A DNA stretch of 64,000 nt from Pseudofabraea citricarpa (taxonomy: Eukaryota > Ascomycota > Leotiomycetes > Helotiales > Dermateaceae), in the NCBI GenBank assembly GCA_029641185.1, contig JAPWGK010000022.1:372001-436000 (forward strand), written 5' to 3'. The first letter of the stretch is position 1. The number at the start of each line of letters is the position of its first letter. Of this stretch, positions 23,852 to 34,499 are shown piece after piece. Made by a program: the position numbers and the translations under genes. The notes below the pieces were generated by a model, which saw nothing but the letters and a program-made list of their open reading frames with translations, did not search any database and had not been told where the DNA came from.

Positions 23852-25708
23852 CTATGCTGCCAAAACCACTGCAACTTCCACGACTTCCCAGTCTGCACCA
23901 AGTCCAACCTCTGTCGACGGTTGAGCCTTAGGTTTTCTGCATATATGTGGTTGTGGTGGGGCAGCGAAATGATTTGTAGGGGGGCCCATATTTCTGAACT
24001 GATCGGCATACTGTCGTAGAAAACCATGGGGACCCTCTTCATTATCTGTTGATCCTTCGATCGGAGAAGCCGCATTGCCACCAGAGCCGAGAGAGATTGA
24101 CATTTGCCTTGTCTGCTTTTGTGACGACGCTACTGGAAAATTCGCTAGTATTGGAGATCCAGGTATTTCTGGGCTTTGAGAATTGTCTGACTCTTCCCCT
24201 GACGTATCGACACTCTTTCTATATATAATTCGCTTCTTTTTCAACTTCGCTATCTTTCTGGGCCGTGGGCTGGGTGTTTCCTCGTCTGTACTATCGTCTG
24301 TATCTTCTTGTGGACGCTCTGCAATAATAATTTCTCTTCGCTGGGAAAGGATCCACCGCTTCTTGAGGTATAATATATGTGGCGAATGATCTTGTTCGCT
24401 GCCAGGGCCCTTTCCGGCGACAGGACCCTTGTGGACGTTGTTTTTCTCTTTGTTCCATGCAGTTGCGTATTGCTGGACAGTCGAAAGACTCGCGTCTGTC
24501 TTGGAGTACGCGTCCCAAGCCTTGATGATGCTCAAAACATCAGATATCACGAGTCCTTCTCTCTCTTTCGATGGCTTGATCTTTACGTGGAATAATTTGA
24601 GGAAATAGTGGTGTTTTGGCAGCTCTCCTCCGAACATCTTGTTCATTGTTTCCAGAAATATTTCACTGTCGGCAGGCACCGTGGCTCTCTGATTGTAGTA
24701 TTCCAGTGCCGTGTTGTGGGTCTCTTGCATTTCCTTACTGGACGCGACACGGATCTGTGATTTTGATGGCTTCTTGTATTTTGGCTGTCCAACGCGGTGG
24801 TATATAGCTAGTCTCAAAACGTACTGCAGATAGTAAAGGCGGTCTTTGAAAATTGGACAACAGATCAATTGACCTAGATTGAAACATATGTTGTGAGCCC
24901 AATTCGTGTTGGCGTATTGCCTTGCCTTTCTACTGCTGGAATCCGGTATGGGCTTCTGTCCAGTGGTATCTATCTCTATCTCCTTGGGAATAGCCTCTGG
25001 TGGGATCTTTCCAAATATCTTCCGACACTTTTTCCAAAGGGCGATCTCTGCGGCGTCTGTGTTCTCCAAGACGACATCATCCTCTCGTGTCCATGTTGAA
25101 TTTAGCTCCTCTTCGTCTCTCTGCGTCCAACGATTATTGAATTTGATCGTGTCTTTTCCGGCGGTGAGTGCGGACTTGGGTTTTTTTGCTTTCCCCCGCA
25201 ACTTGGTCGCCTTGCCTCGGTCGACATTTCGTTCTCTTTCTTTAGGCAATGATTCTTCGCTCTCATCTTGGCTCTCATCTGAATCATCTTCCGATTCGGC
25301 AGGTGTGTCTTCTCTGTGCTTCGTGGTTCGAGAGCTTGCTTTTCCTGCTTTCTCTCGAGGCTTGATTACCTCACTCTTGCTGGTCTTTTGCCTCTTCTTC
25401 CGTGGCTGTGATCGGTCCCCGCTCTCAACATCTTCGGGTGAATATTCTCTCTGGGTTCGGCGTGTTGGGTGTACGCTTACTCTCTTGCTCTTGGGGCTGG
25501 ATGAACGACGGCTGCGTTGGCGGTCGCGCGGATTCTTTGGTTCTGGATCAGAGTCCTCCATGTTAGATTGGGTTGTCTCATCTATATCTGAAGTAGATGT
25601 CTCTGAGTCTATGATTTCTATTGATTTTGTGAGCTTATCTTTCTTTTTGGAAGTCATTTCAGGGGGGGTTGACTCCCGCCTTCTCTTTCTCGATGAGTGG
25701 TGTGGCAT
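23852..25708 (-). CDS. basic, low-complexity orphan protein (probably nuclear)
   Basis: Predicted 618 residues from the ATG at 25708 (the frame is open further to a TTG at 25762). No intron is needed. Residues 1-190 are charged and low in complexity, with repeated Lys/Arg clusters (RKRRRE, PRKKRQKTSK, TSKKKDK) that look like nuclear localisation signals and long Glu/Asp/Ser tracts. Residues about 200-430 look folded, with WTREDDVVLENTDAAEIALW, FNLGQLICCPIFKDRLYYL and HHYFLKLFHVKIKPSKEREG. The last third is again disordered, with KIAKLKKKRIIYRK. I recognise no named domain. It has a long antisense open frame (24906-25745) that is a codon shadow. Confidence 0.72.
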   Translation of the reverse strand: MPHHSSRKRRRESTPPEMTSKKKDKLTKSIEIIDSETSTSDIDETTQSNMEDSDPEPKNPRDRQRSRRSSSPKSKRVSVHPTRRTQREYSPEDVESGDRSQPRKKRQKTSKSEVIKPREKAGKASSRTTKHREDTPAESEDDSDESQDESEESLPKERERNVDRGKATKLRGKAKKPKSALTAGKDTIKFNNRWTQRDEEELNSTWTREDDVVLENTDAAEIALWKKCRKIFGKIPPEAIPKEIEIDTTGQKPIPDSSSRKARQYANTNWAHNICFNLGQLICCPIFKDRLYYLQYVLRLAIYHRVGQPKYKKPSKSQIRVASSKEMQETHNTALEYYNQRATVPADSEIFLETMNKMFGGELPKHHYFLKLFHVKIKPSKEREGLVISDVLSIIKAWDAYSKTDASLSTVQQYATAWNKEKNNVHKGPVAGKGPGSEQDHSPHILYLKKRWILSQRREIIIAERPQEDTDDSTDEETPSPRPRKIAKLKKKRIIYRKSVDTSGEESDNSQSPEIPGSPILANFPVASSQKQTRQMSISLGSGGNAASPIEGSTDNEEGPHGFLRQYADQFRNMGPPTNHFAAPPQPHICRKPKAQPSTEVGLGADWEVVEVAVVLAA

Positions 25709-26577
25709 ATTTACTTCCTGTGCCTTCAGGGTCTCTGTCGATTGAATCAAAGCGCAAGACAAGAGAATCTGGGTCTTGCGTGGATGGGGTCAATCAGATG
25801 ACGTGGTGATGGTCCCAAGAATAATAGGGAGACCGAGCGGCGAGCGTTGCGCAACTTCAAAAACCATCAATCTGCTTAGTTCTAGTCATTGTGGTCTGTG
25901 CATCAGGAGTAAACTCTGATTCTGTATTGAAATCAAGCAAGTGTTCTGTATTCCTCTTTGACTCACTGCATCCACATCCCAACCTCCACTTAACACTTAT
26001 AGCATCTTATTTTAATTGTTGACTCCAGTGTGAGAAGCTCGGAATCAGGCTTCACAAAGGGGCAATAGGTGGTTAGATTACCCCGGCGAGATCAGTAGGG
26101 TCAAGTATATCATGTAAGTCCAATTGTCAAGATTCACAACTTACACTGTAGCATGTTATTCCACGTTGGCAAACGAAGTGGAACAGTTGTTAATTTGATG
26201 ACTGGTCAACTGCATCTAACAACGTATCTCCCCCACCACCACCTAACAACATACCCCTCCACCTAACAACGTATCCCCCTACCCACAAAGCAGCTCCAAG
26301 AGCCAGCTTTAAAAGCCAGAACTCTAAGAGTCAGATCTGAAAGAGATAGAGCTACAAGAGCCAAATTGTAAAGCTACAAGAGCCAAGCTACAAGAGCTAT
26401 AATAGATGTTCAGGGCTGAGAAAGAGACACTTCCTACTTTCGAGGAGAGGCATGTGCTGCTGTTTCTTTGGAGGTGGCCTGCTGTCCTTTATCTTGGTTC
26501 GGTAGAGACTGCTTTATGGATCGGTTTTCTGCCTTTGATTTTGTCACTACCTTGGCATCTTTGATAAGAGTCTGCTC
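25709..26577. other. intergenic with short direct repeats
   Basis: No gene. It contains two small repeat patches: CACCTAACAACGTATCCCCC-type units at about 26214-26283, and GCTACAAGAGCCAA-type units at about 26290-26400. Confidence 0.5.
26290..26400. repeat. degenerate GCTACAAGAGCC repeats
   Basis: The words agagccagct, agagtcaga, gctacaagagccaaattgta, gctacaagagccaa and gctacaagagct occur in tandem with variable spacing. A short degenerate tandem array. Confidence 0.6.
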
Positions 26578-27951
26578 CTAATCAGAGCTCTCATCGGCAA
26601 GGGCCACTTCGGCAGCGTGCTCTGCTTTCTTTCTCTCGCCATATTTCGATCCCTTCGCAGAGATGTTATGACTCAGATCCTTATTCGACAACTCTTTGTA
26701 AAGAGCATAAATGTATTTTTTATTTCTCTGGCCATAATTTTGACTGAAATGAACCCATTCGTAGATGAGATTGTTGGCCCGATTGACCTCTTTTTGAACT
26801 CGCTCTGATTCATAATGCTCCCAGAAGGCTGGTTCTGCCCAAATGACCATTAGACCCAGAGCAGGATAGCCAGCGTCGGAGCGCCGAAATATGACACCTG
26901 GGAATATATTTTGTTTGACGAGCGCCTTGAGGTGCTTGCGACTATTATGCGGGCCGTAAAAATCAACGCCGACTCCCATGGCATCTACAATTATACCACC
27001 GAATGGTATATCGTAGGTTTTATCATTGTATTCAACTTCAACCAAGTCCAAGATAGGAGTCTGCTCTTCGCTGATTGTCATCTGATTATAGATTATCATA
27101 TCTTGGTTCATGGGAGGGATTTCATCCTTTTTGCCCCAACTGTCTTTGACTGGTTGTTCTCTCTTTGGTTTGTCGTCGGTTCTTGGCCAACCATCATATT
27201 GTTCTCTATTTCCATCCAAGTGTGAGGCTTCTGTGGGCCACCTGAAGCTTTGAATAACAGGTTGGCCAGAACTGAAAGCTAGTGTTGTTCCAGTGTTTTG
27301 TATGGCAAGTCTCTGGAAAGCCTCCGAAGGTGCATCTTGCAACGTATGAGAAGACCCAACAGAACGCGGTGCATGTGCCCGTGATGATATCAGCGGTGCA
27401 GGTCCTCGTGAAATCGCCCCAGTAGGGACAGGTCTCTCTTGTTGCTGTTGCTGTAGCTGTTGTCTCTGTTGTTGTTGCTGTAGCTGTTGCTGTTGCTGTT
27501 GCTGTTGCTGAAGCTGTGGCTGTAGCTGTTGCTGTGGCTGTGGCTGTAGCTGTTGCTGCGCTTGTGCTTGTGCCTGTGCTTGTGCCTGTGCTTGTGCCTG
27601 TGCTCTCTGGGCTCTCTGTAAAAGTATAGAGGATTTGACTCCGGGGAAGTCTCTGATAAGCTCTCTTGTCATCGGTAGGTCTCTTTTTTCGGGGTGGACT
27701 GCGCATAGTTAGGCATGAGGCGTTGCGAGTGGAAGTTTTGACTTACAGAGTTGGAACCATGTTCTTTGCTCTACTCTCCAAATTCTATCATCTGGCTGAT
27801 GGTCGTCTGTGAATCTTCCATTTTGTCGCGCTCTGTCGTACCACGCGTTCTCTTCACCAAGGGTGGTGTACATTTCCGAAACAGGAATGCCACGCTCTTG
27901 GCATCGCTGCAATATTTCATTTTGTACGGAAACGTAGGGAGGGAGATCCAT
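26578..27951 (-). CDS. orphan protein with polyalanine-glutamine and polyglutamine tracts
   Basis: Predicted 441 residues from exons 27951-27747 and 27698-26578 (48-nt intron, GTAAGT..GCGCAG). Across the junction it reads WFQLFHPEKRDLPM. The N-terminal roughly 95 residues (MDLPPYVSVQNEILQRCQER..) look folded. Residues about 97-150 are an (Ala-Gln)n tract followed by a Gln-rich tract with scattered Leu/Pro. After a disordered linker, residues about 265-400 form a second conserved-looking block with DLVEVEYNDKTYDIPFGG, FYGPHNSRKHLKAL and ALGLMVIWAEPAFWEHYE. No named domain is recognised. The Gln tract could drive self-association. The CAG/CTG-type coding repeat is a likely length polymorphism. 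Confidence 0.72.
27450..27604 (-). repeat. coding Gln and Ala-Gln codon repeat
   Basis: On the plus strand this reads as runs of TGTTGC/TGTAGC followed by TGTGCT/TGTGCC pairs. It encodes polyGln and then (Ala-Gln)n in the minus-strand gene. Confidence 0.85.
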
Positions 27952-30439
27952 CCTGAAATCGCTCCGGGGGTGTTCGTGGGAGCGTAGATGTGGATGGATG
28001 GATGGATGTGGTTATGGTCATGAAAGGGTTCAGAAGCTGGAACTGTTTACTTTGCTATTACAGTGCGTGGTTAACACGTGATATCATTCACTCGATCTTG
28101 GATTGCCTTGAGCACCCGCATCCTCAAGCATTCACTCTTCTGCTCAGCTCTGCATAGTGTACTCCCGAGTATTCACGAAACGGTAAGATTGCGGCAACTT
28201 GGTTTTCTCCCGCTTACAACTACAAAGGGTTTGTAGTCCAGCCGCATATCTGTGCCGCATTCTGTCACCCCAACTCGGAAAAACATTGCACTCATCTGCT
28301 GACTTGCATGATATGGCTTGAAGTGCTTGCCTCTGTGAAGGTCGAATTTTCTCGTAGTTACGTATACCTCGTGATTCCTCCAGCCAAATTTTATACTTCT
28401 CACCCCAACTTGCACACGACCATTCCGATTACCAATCGTTTAGAAAATTCTGATTATCGTGTGAACTGAAAGATGTTACTCATACCAATATTCCTCCCTT
28501 CTTTGGTGTGCCTGTTCTTGGTAAAGCCTAAAACATACAACTCGTCCCACCTTGATCCCTTTTCTGGTCTGCTCTTCTAAGTCTTGCTAATGTTGGTCAC
28601 ACAGATTCTACGAGTTTTCACATTCCTTTGTCTTTTGTGAAACAAGGATATAGCGAGATGACTGCTGATACCATGCACCCCTCATAGCTACAGCACTACT
28701 CCATCTTGAATCTAGCTTTAAGTGGTTTTCTTCACATCTTGGATGTCACCTGAGTCTCTGACAATTGGCTAAATCTTACACAGTGCTTTTTCGGACAGAC
28801 TTCTTTATCTCCAAAGCCAAATCCGTGTCACGCTCTATATATGAAGTCATGGCAAAGTCACTTAAGACTTGCCACGCCTAAGAGAACAAAGACACTCCAA
28901 GTCTAGACTCAGTGAGCACATGCAAACAATAGAGTATGGATGACAGCTTGAACTTTCGTCCGATCTGCTTATGCCCTGTGACATCCTTTATCTCCGCGCC
29001 GTATTATCGAGTAGTTTGGTTGGGAAAGAATCTCATGAACAGTAACACAAGCGATATGGTGTTTGGCTCGCTTGAAGAATAGCAAACATGCACCACCACC
29101 CACCATCACCACCACACCTGCATATTCGTCGATCATATAAATTTCGCCACCAAGAATAGAAAGAAGTCCGATGCAGGTACAATCGTAGCATCCAAGTGCC
29201 CACGAGACCAAATCTAATCCATCCAGCAGGACATTTTCTTGTCTTGTATTCTTTGGCTTGTAACGTAGATATATCTTAAAGAATCACCAGACTTCGGAAC
29301 TCGGACCAAGTTTATTGCTAACATTTTGAATCATGTAAGGATCCGTCGGGTCACTTTTTGACATTGGTGGTTTTGTGGCTCATTATTCTTAGAGATATTA
29401 TGTGATCACGGTGGCTTGATTTTCAGCCCTATAGCAGCTAGACTATTGGAAGGAAGCTGGCTAGTGAATGCTTAACATTTACTGGATAGACTCGATCCTC
29501 AAAAAACCTGGTTTAGGCTGCCTTTACAATCCTGTCTACGATGACTGTGCCAAGCTCTGTCCCAAGCACTTGGTGTTTAAAGCAAACTCTTACTCGGTGG
29601 TAAGCGCCGGAGCGCGGCAGCATATGATTCATCCAATCCTTTCTTATGGTTTGCACAGGTCATCATGCATCAAAGACACGATGGCTCATGATTATCTTCG
29701 ATTTTTAAATAGAGTTTTGTGCTGTGGTCGGGGCATTGTTGGGACTATATGTTCCGATTTTCTTTATTTAGGTTGGATTGAGGCTTGTCTGCCAGCGTTC
29801 CTGTTCGTGTTGCCATCCTATTGGTGTGTAGGGCTAAATCTCACGAGATGGGGTTCCAAGCACGAGGTTGACAGGGTTTATGCTGTGCGACATCCATGTC
29901 ATCACAGTAAGCAAATCGGGTCGATTTTTGATCGCTACAGGGGTTGTAAGGTAGACTGGATTGGGAATCATGAGCCGCAGGAAAGCTGCCCATAGGTTAA
30001 CCCGCAGTATGCGGTGGAGATAATAGTTGGCTTGTTTTATCAGCCGCTTTGCATATAGAATACCTCTAATATCGTTCTAGATTTCTGAAATAATATCACG
30101 TTCGCAGCCTTTTATTTGTTCGCTTACAAATAAGCAACTCAGATGCCCCATCCACATGATGCAGGAGAATTAATACTTATTATATACCCTACTTATAAGT
30201 CTCTAACAAAAGCTCAGGATCATTTTCTCGTACTCTTGTGGTCGCACATCGCTGCCTCGGGAGTAAGCCTTATTTTACGACCAGGCCGACCGTCTGATCT
30301 TACATCTTTTCGTAAAATCAGACGGGCAAGTCAGGTACGGCTGTGTCTTGGTCGGAATTCAAAGATATATATAAGAAGACGAGTATCAAACAAATTCTTC
30401 ACTCACTCAAACCTGCTCATACAAACTCATCATCTCACA
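27952..30439. other. 2.5-kb intergenic region upstream of laccase 1
   Basis: No gene I can support. One plus-strand open frame at 29468-29995 (175 codons) starts with ATG but shows no domain, signal peptide or composition that would separate it from chance. GGATGGATGGATGGATG at about 27991-28010 is a small tetranucleotide run. The right end should hold the laccase promoter, with TATATATAAGAAG at about 30366-30378 as a TATA-like element some 65 bases before the start codon. Confidence 0.45.
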
Positions 30440-32861
30440 ATGAAATCATCTCTCTTCTTCTCGCTGATCTTCGGATCATTGGTTGCCTCTCGAGGTACTT
30501 CTAATACTGCACGAAATTCTCAATATGCAGCTAGTATGTCACCATACTCATTTTGCTTTCTCAACTAACATTTTATAGATACACTTGGTACTGATCAAAC
30601 TCCAAGATTGGGACATTTCCGAACGGATAACGTAAGCATTCAAACTATTAAATAGAACTTTACTAAATTTCCTAGCCACTTCCTCAAGGATACCCATGGG
30701 GTATGAAGACTGCAAACAACACAAACTGCTGTAAGTATCTTCTATAATTCTGATCAACCAAAACTAACACTTCAATAGATGGTGAGCACTGATTCTATAT
30801 ATTACTTATTAATTTTCAAGAGATCATTTGCTGATATTCCAAAGATGGTAAGTCTATTTTCAAGATACATTCCTAATCATTACTAATATTTGTATAGATC
30901 CGCCACACACAGGGTATGTTCCATTTCATCGAAACTTGAAAATATACTAACAAAAACAGTGTCATACGCTCATACGATTTCACTATCACAAGAGGGAAGA
31001 CTGCACCAGATGGATATGAGAAGGATGCTCTCTTGATCAACAACCAGTTCCCCGGTCCTCTCATCGAGGCAAACTGGTACATATCCCGCTTCTTCAAATA
31101 GACGTCGCTAACAAAATAGGGGTGATACTATCCAGGTGACAGTACACAATCAAATCGATGGACCTCCTGAGGGCACAGCACTTCATTGGCACGGTTTGCT
31201 CCAAAAGGAATCTCAGTGGTTTGATGGTGTACCCGGAATTCAACAATGTCCAATTCCACCCAACGGAACTTTCACCTATACATTCCTTGCTGATCTGTAT
31301 GGTACAACTTGGTATCACGGTCACTACTCTTCGCAATATGCTGCAGGTCTTCTCGGTCCTCTAGTTATTCATGGACCTACTAATGTTCCTTACGATATTG
31401 GTAAGCCAAAGTCTCCCAAAACAAGAGATAAGACTAACTTTGTAGATGTCGGCCCAATTCTATTGAGTGATTGGTACCATGAGGATTACTTGACCATCCT
31501 CAGAGGTATTGTTGGTACTGAACTTTCTGGTGTTGTAAGTATCCCTCTGAATTTAGAGAACCATATCTGACAAGACAGACTCGTGAATCGGACAACAACC
31601 TCATCAACGCTAGAAACAACTATGACTGTTCCCAGCTTGGTAACGACACAACCCCATGCTTCAGCGATGCTGGCCTCGCGAACTTCAAATTTACCCCCGG
31701 AAAGGTACACAGACTCAGATTGGTCAATGCAGGTGCAGAGGGAATGCAGAAATTCAGCATCGACGGCCATACCTTGAAGGTCATCGCCCAAGATTTCGTT
31801 CCTATTATCCCTTATGAGACTGAAGGTATGTTTCTCCACCAGCACACAAAGATCTCAACTAATTTTGTAGTCGTAACTCTCGGAATCGGTCAAAGATCTG
31901 ATGTTCTCGTCACGGGTCTATCAAGCCCTAATGGAAGTTATTTCATGCGATCTTCAATCCCTACTGCGGATGGATGTTCATTGGCTAGCAACCCCGACGC
32001 AACTGCCATCGTCTACTATAACGATCTCGCTCGCACCCAAACTCCAAACACAACTCCTTGGCCAGCATTCCTAGAATCTCTCGAATTCCAGTGTGGAAAT
32101 GTAAGTCTGACGATGATTTTAATTTACTTTGCTAATATTTTATAGGATCCTCTCGAACAGACAGTTCCTTGGTTCCCCATCACTCCAGATCCAAACCCAC
32201 CACTCGTAGAAGAGATTGTCATCAACTTCGGACAAAACGAGACTGGCAACTATGGAGTAAGTTTCCTCTTCTGTGGATTCTAGACATGATACTAATAAGA
32301 CATAGTGGTCGATGAACGATTCCCGCTTCCGAACAAACTACAACCAACCAGTACTTCTCCTTTCCAAGCTCGGAAACAATTCTTATCCCGACAGCCCAGA
32401 GTGGAATATCTACAACACCGGCTCCAGCTCTTCCGTTCGCATTGTAGTCAACAACAACTTCACTGTCAACCATCCCATGCATCTTCACGGCCACAACATG
32501 TACATTCTATCTGTCGGCAATGGAACATGGGACGGCCAGACGATCGTCAACCCACAGAACCCAACACGTCGTGATGTCCAAATCATTCCTGGCAATGGAC
32601 ACATGGTTATTCAATTCGATGCTGACAACCCAGGTGTCTGGCCATTCCACTGCCGTAAGTCTTCCACTAAACTTTATCAAACATCACTAACAAATATTAG
32701 ACATCGCATGGCACGTGTCTTCGGGATTGTCCATCAGTGTTTTGGAGCGACCTGATGATATCGCAAATCTTCCAATCCCTGCCATCATGGCTCAGACATG
32801 CAGAGATTGGGCTGATTTTACTAACAGAGCTGTGGTCGATCAGATCGATTCAGGGCTATAG
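30440..32861 (+). CDS. laccase (multicopper oxidase) 1, 14 exons including two 3-nt microexons
   Basis: Secreted blue copper oxidase of about 602 residues that oxidises phenols with O2. Exons: 30440-30533, 30579-30631, 30676-30730, 30779-30781, 30845-30847, 30898-30913, 30960-31076, 31120-31400, 31446-31534, 31579-31825, 31871-32100, 32146-32256, 32306-32654, 32701-32861. The copper-binding blocks are [20 protein letters not shown] and HCHIAWH, the last split by the final intron. A hydrophobic leader ([17 protein letters not shown]) is present. The C-terminus DQIDSGL ends with the DSGL sequence, which is cleaved in maturation of several ascomycete laccases. The two microexons (ATG each) give CYDDPPHTG. 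Skipping either or both keeps the frame, so inclusion needs transcript evidence. The rest of the model is firm. Confidence 0.93.
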
Positions 32862-34499
32862 ATTAGAGTTTAAAAGGTTGGGATAGAGGTCAGGATTGGT
32901 CTTGTTTGCCATGCATTTTCAGGAGTTTTGCTTGCATTTTCAACATATTTTCTTTACATCACTGCATTCTAATTTTATTTACGTCGCTCCTTATTTCTTA
33001 ATACTAAATTTTCTGGATTTTGTTTGAGATGCATCTTCTGATTTGATTTTTGTATTTGCTGGAGCCTTTTCGCAGTCCATTTTCCAAATTTTGATCCTGG
33101 GTTTTCACTTGCAATACACGCCGGGAGTAGATAGGGGTTCTAGTTGGTTGCTTGAGCCACTCATCACAGTTACAACTTGTGGTGGCCTAGAGTTCTAGAT
33201 AGGACACATGGTCATTGGTTAATTTGTCTGGAGCATTTCAGGGGTCTTACTCATTTTCTTTTCGTATCTTTTTTCGCGTCTTCTTTTGCTGTCTTCTTTT
33301 CGTATCGTCTTTTCGTATTTTCTCCTCGCACGTTTTCTCTTCGTTCTTCGGTTGTTAAAATAGATATCAGCATATATCACGTCAGTATAAGATCGCCTCC
33401 TAAGCGCTAAGCTTGTTGATTATTCGTGAATGTACGTGATATCAGGAATTCTCCCGTACCCAACCACCAACCAAGAGGACATAGCGGAAACGAAGCTAAG
33501 TACAAAAAAAAAAAAAAAAAAAAAGAGAGGAAGTAAAGAAAGAGAAGAAAGAGTCAGCCCGCCCATTAATCTTGGTAGACAATTTTAAAAATTTCAGTCT
33601 CACCTTCCTCATCTTATGTTTTATGAACTTTGTCAATGCTGAAAAGCCCAGACTGCCTTCGTGCTTGGTTCACTTGGCCAAGTAGAGACGAGCCGTCGAT
33701 TATGGTAATGGCATAGAATCTCCTTTCTCGCATTGCATGTGCCTCTTTCAGCCGCGTGCTCAAATAGGTTATGGGGTAACATGGGCCTCTTGGTGGCGGA
33801 GCCGTCAAGTTTGATCACTAAGCGAGACGTGCGTGAGACAAGCCTCCGCTAGTAGTAGTTCATGGCTGGCTACTACAATCATCATCAGATCACTTCGACT
33901 TGGTCATTTCTCTGAGAGAAGAAAGTACTGAAGATTATTATGTTGATGATTTGCTCTACTTTGCTTGTGTAAAATCATGGACTTGAAATTTTTTGTCGCG
34001 GAAGCGAGGGACTTTTCTGAAATCCCGTTGACATAAAGAAGTAAGCAGAATCAGCCTCAAAATACGGCACACGGCCTGATCGCCGCTATTTGAAGATCGG
34101 GTCTTATCATCACCTCTATCCGTCCATCCCGCCTCCCTATTACCTCGCCTCTGTTGTTGTCACGAACCGTCATTGTTAGTGTGTTGTGCTGCAGATTCTA
34201 ACAACTTCAGGGGGTTGGCATACACCGGAGAGAAGCTACTCCAGACCCCTTCATTTCCACCTCCAGAATAGCACGAACAGTAGTTATGGCGAGGCTTCAT
34301 GCCGTGGTGGTAAGCACGAGTCAAAGTGTCAACGAATTTAACATGCCTCTCATAAATAGGTTGCGGTTGAACTGTCAGAAAGACTTCAACTCAGCATCCG
34401 ATCGACACTCTTTACTTACTTTGCATTCATCTTTTCTTTAGTCCAACAACTACACTCGTTTACAGCTTAATTTCAAGTTCTCGATCCTCCATCTACACG
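32862..34499. other. intergenic between the two laccases
   Basis: No gene seen. It contains a pyrimidine-rich TTTTCGTATC-repeating stretch (about 33255-33350) and a 21-nt poly-A tract (33504-33524). Two short overlapping minus-strand open frames at 33614-33818 have no domain I can support. The right end holds the promoter of laccase 2. Confidence 0.5.
33504..33524 (+). repeat. poly-A tract, 21 nt
   Basis: Uninterrupted run of 21 A residues following TAC and followed by GAGAGG. No retroelement ORF precedes it. Confidence 0.9.

Noticed and set aside
24906..25745. Long plus-strand open frame (279 codons)
   Set aside because: It is antisense to the basic low-complexity orphan gene and is Ser-rich only because of the opposite strand's codons.
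29468..29995. 175-codon ORF between orphan island and laccase 1
   Set aside because: It has an ATG, but no domain, signal peptide or plausible neighbouring exon. Too weak to call.
33614..33818. Two overlapping minus-strand frames that vaguely resemble retroelement RNase H wording
   Set aside because: Only about 60 residues, no catalytic motif, no flanking pol or LTR.
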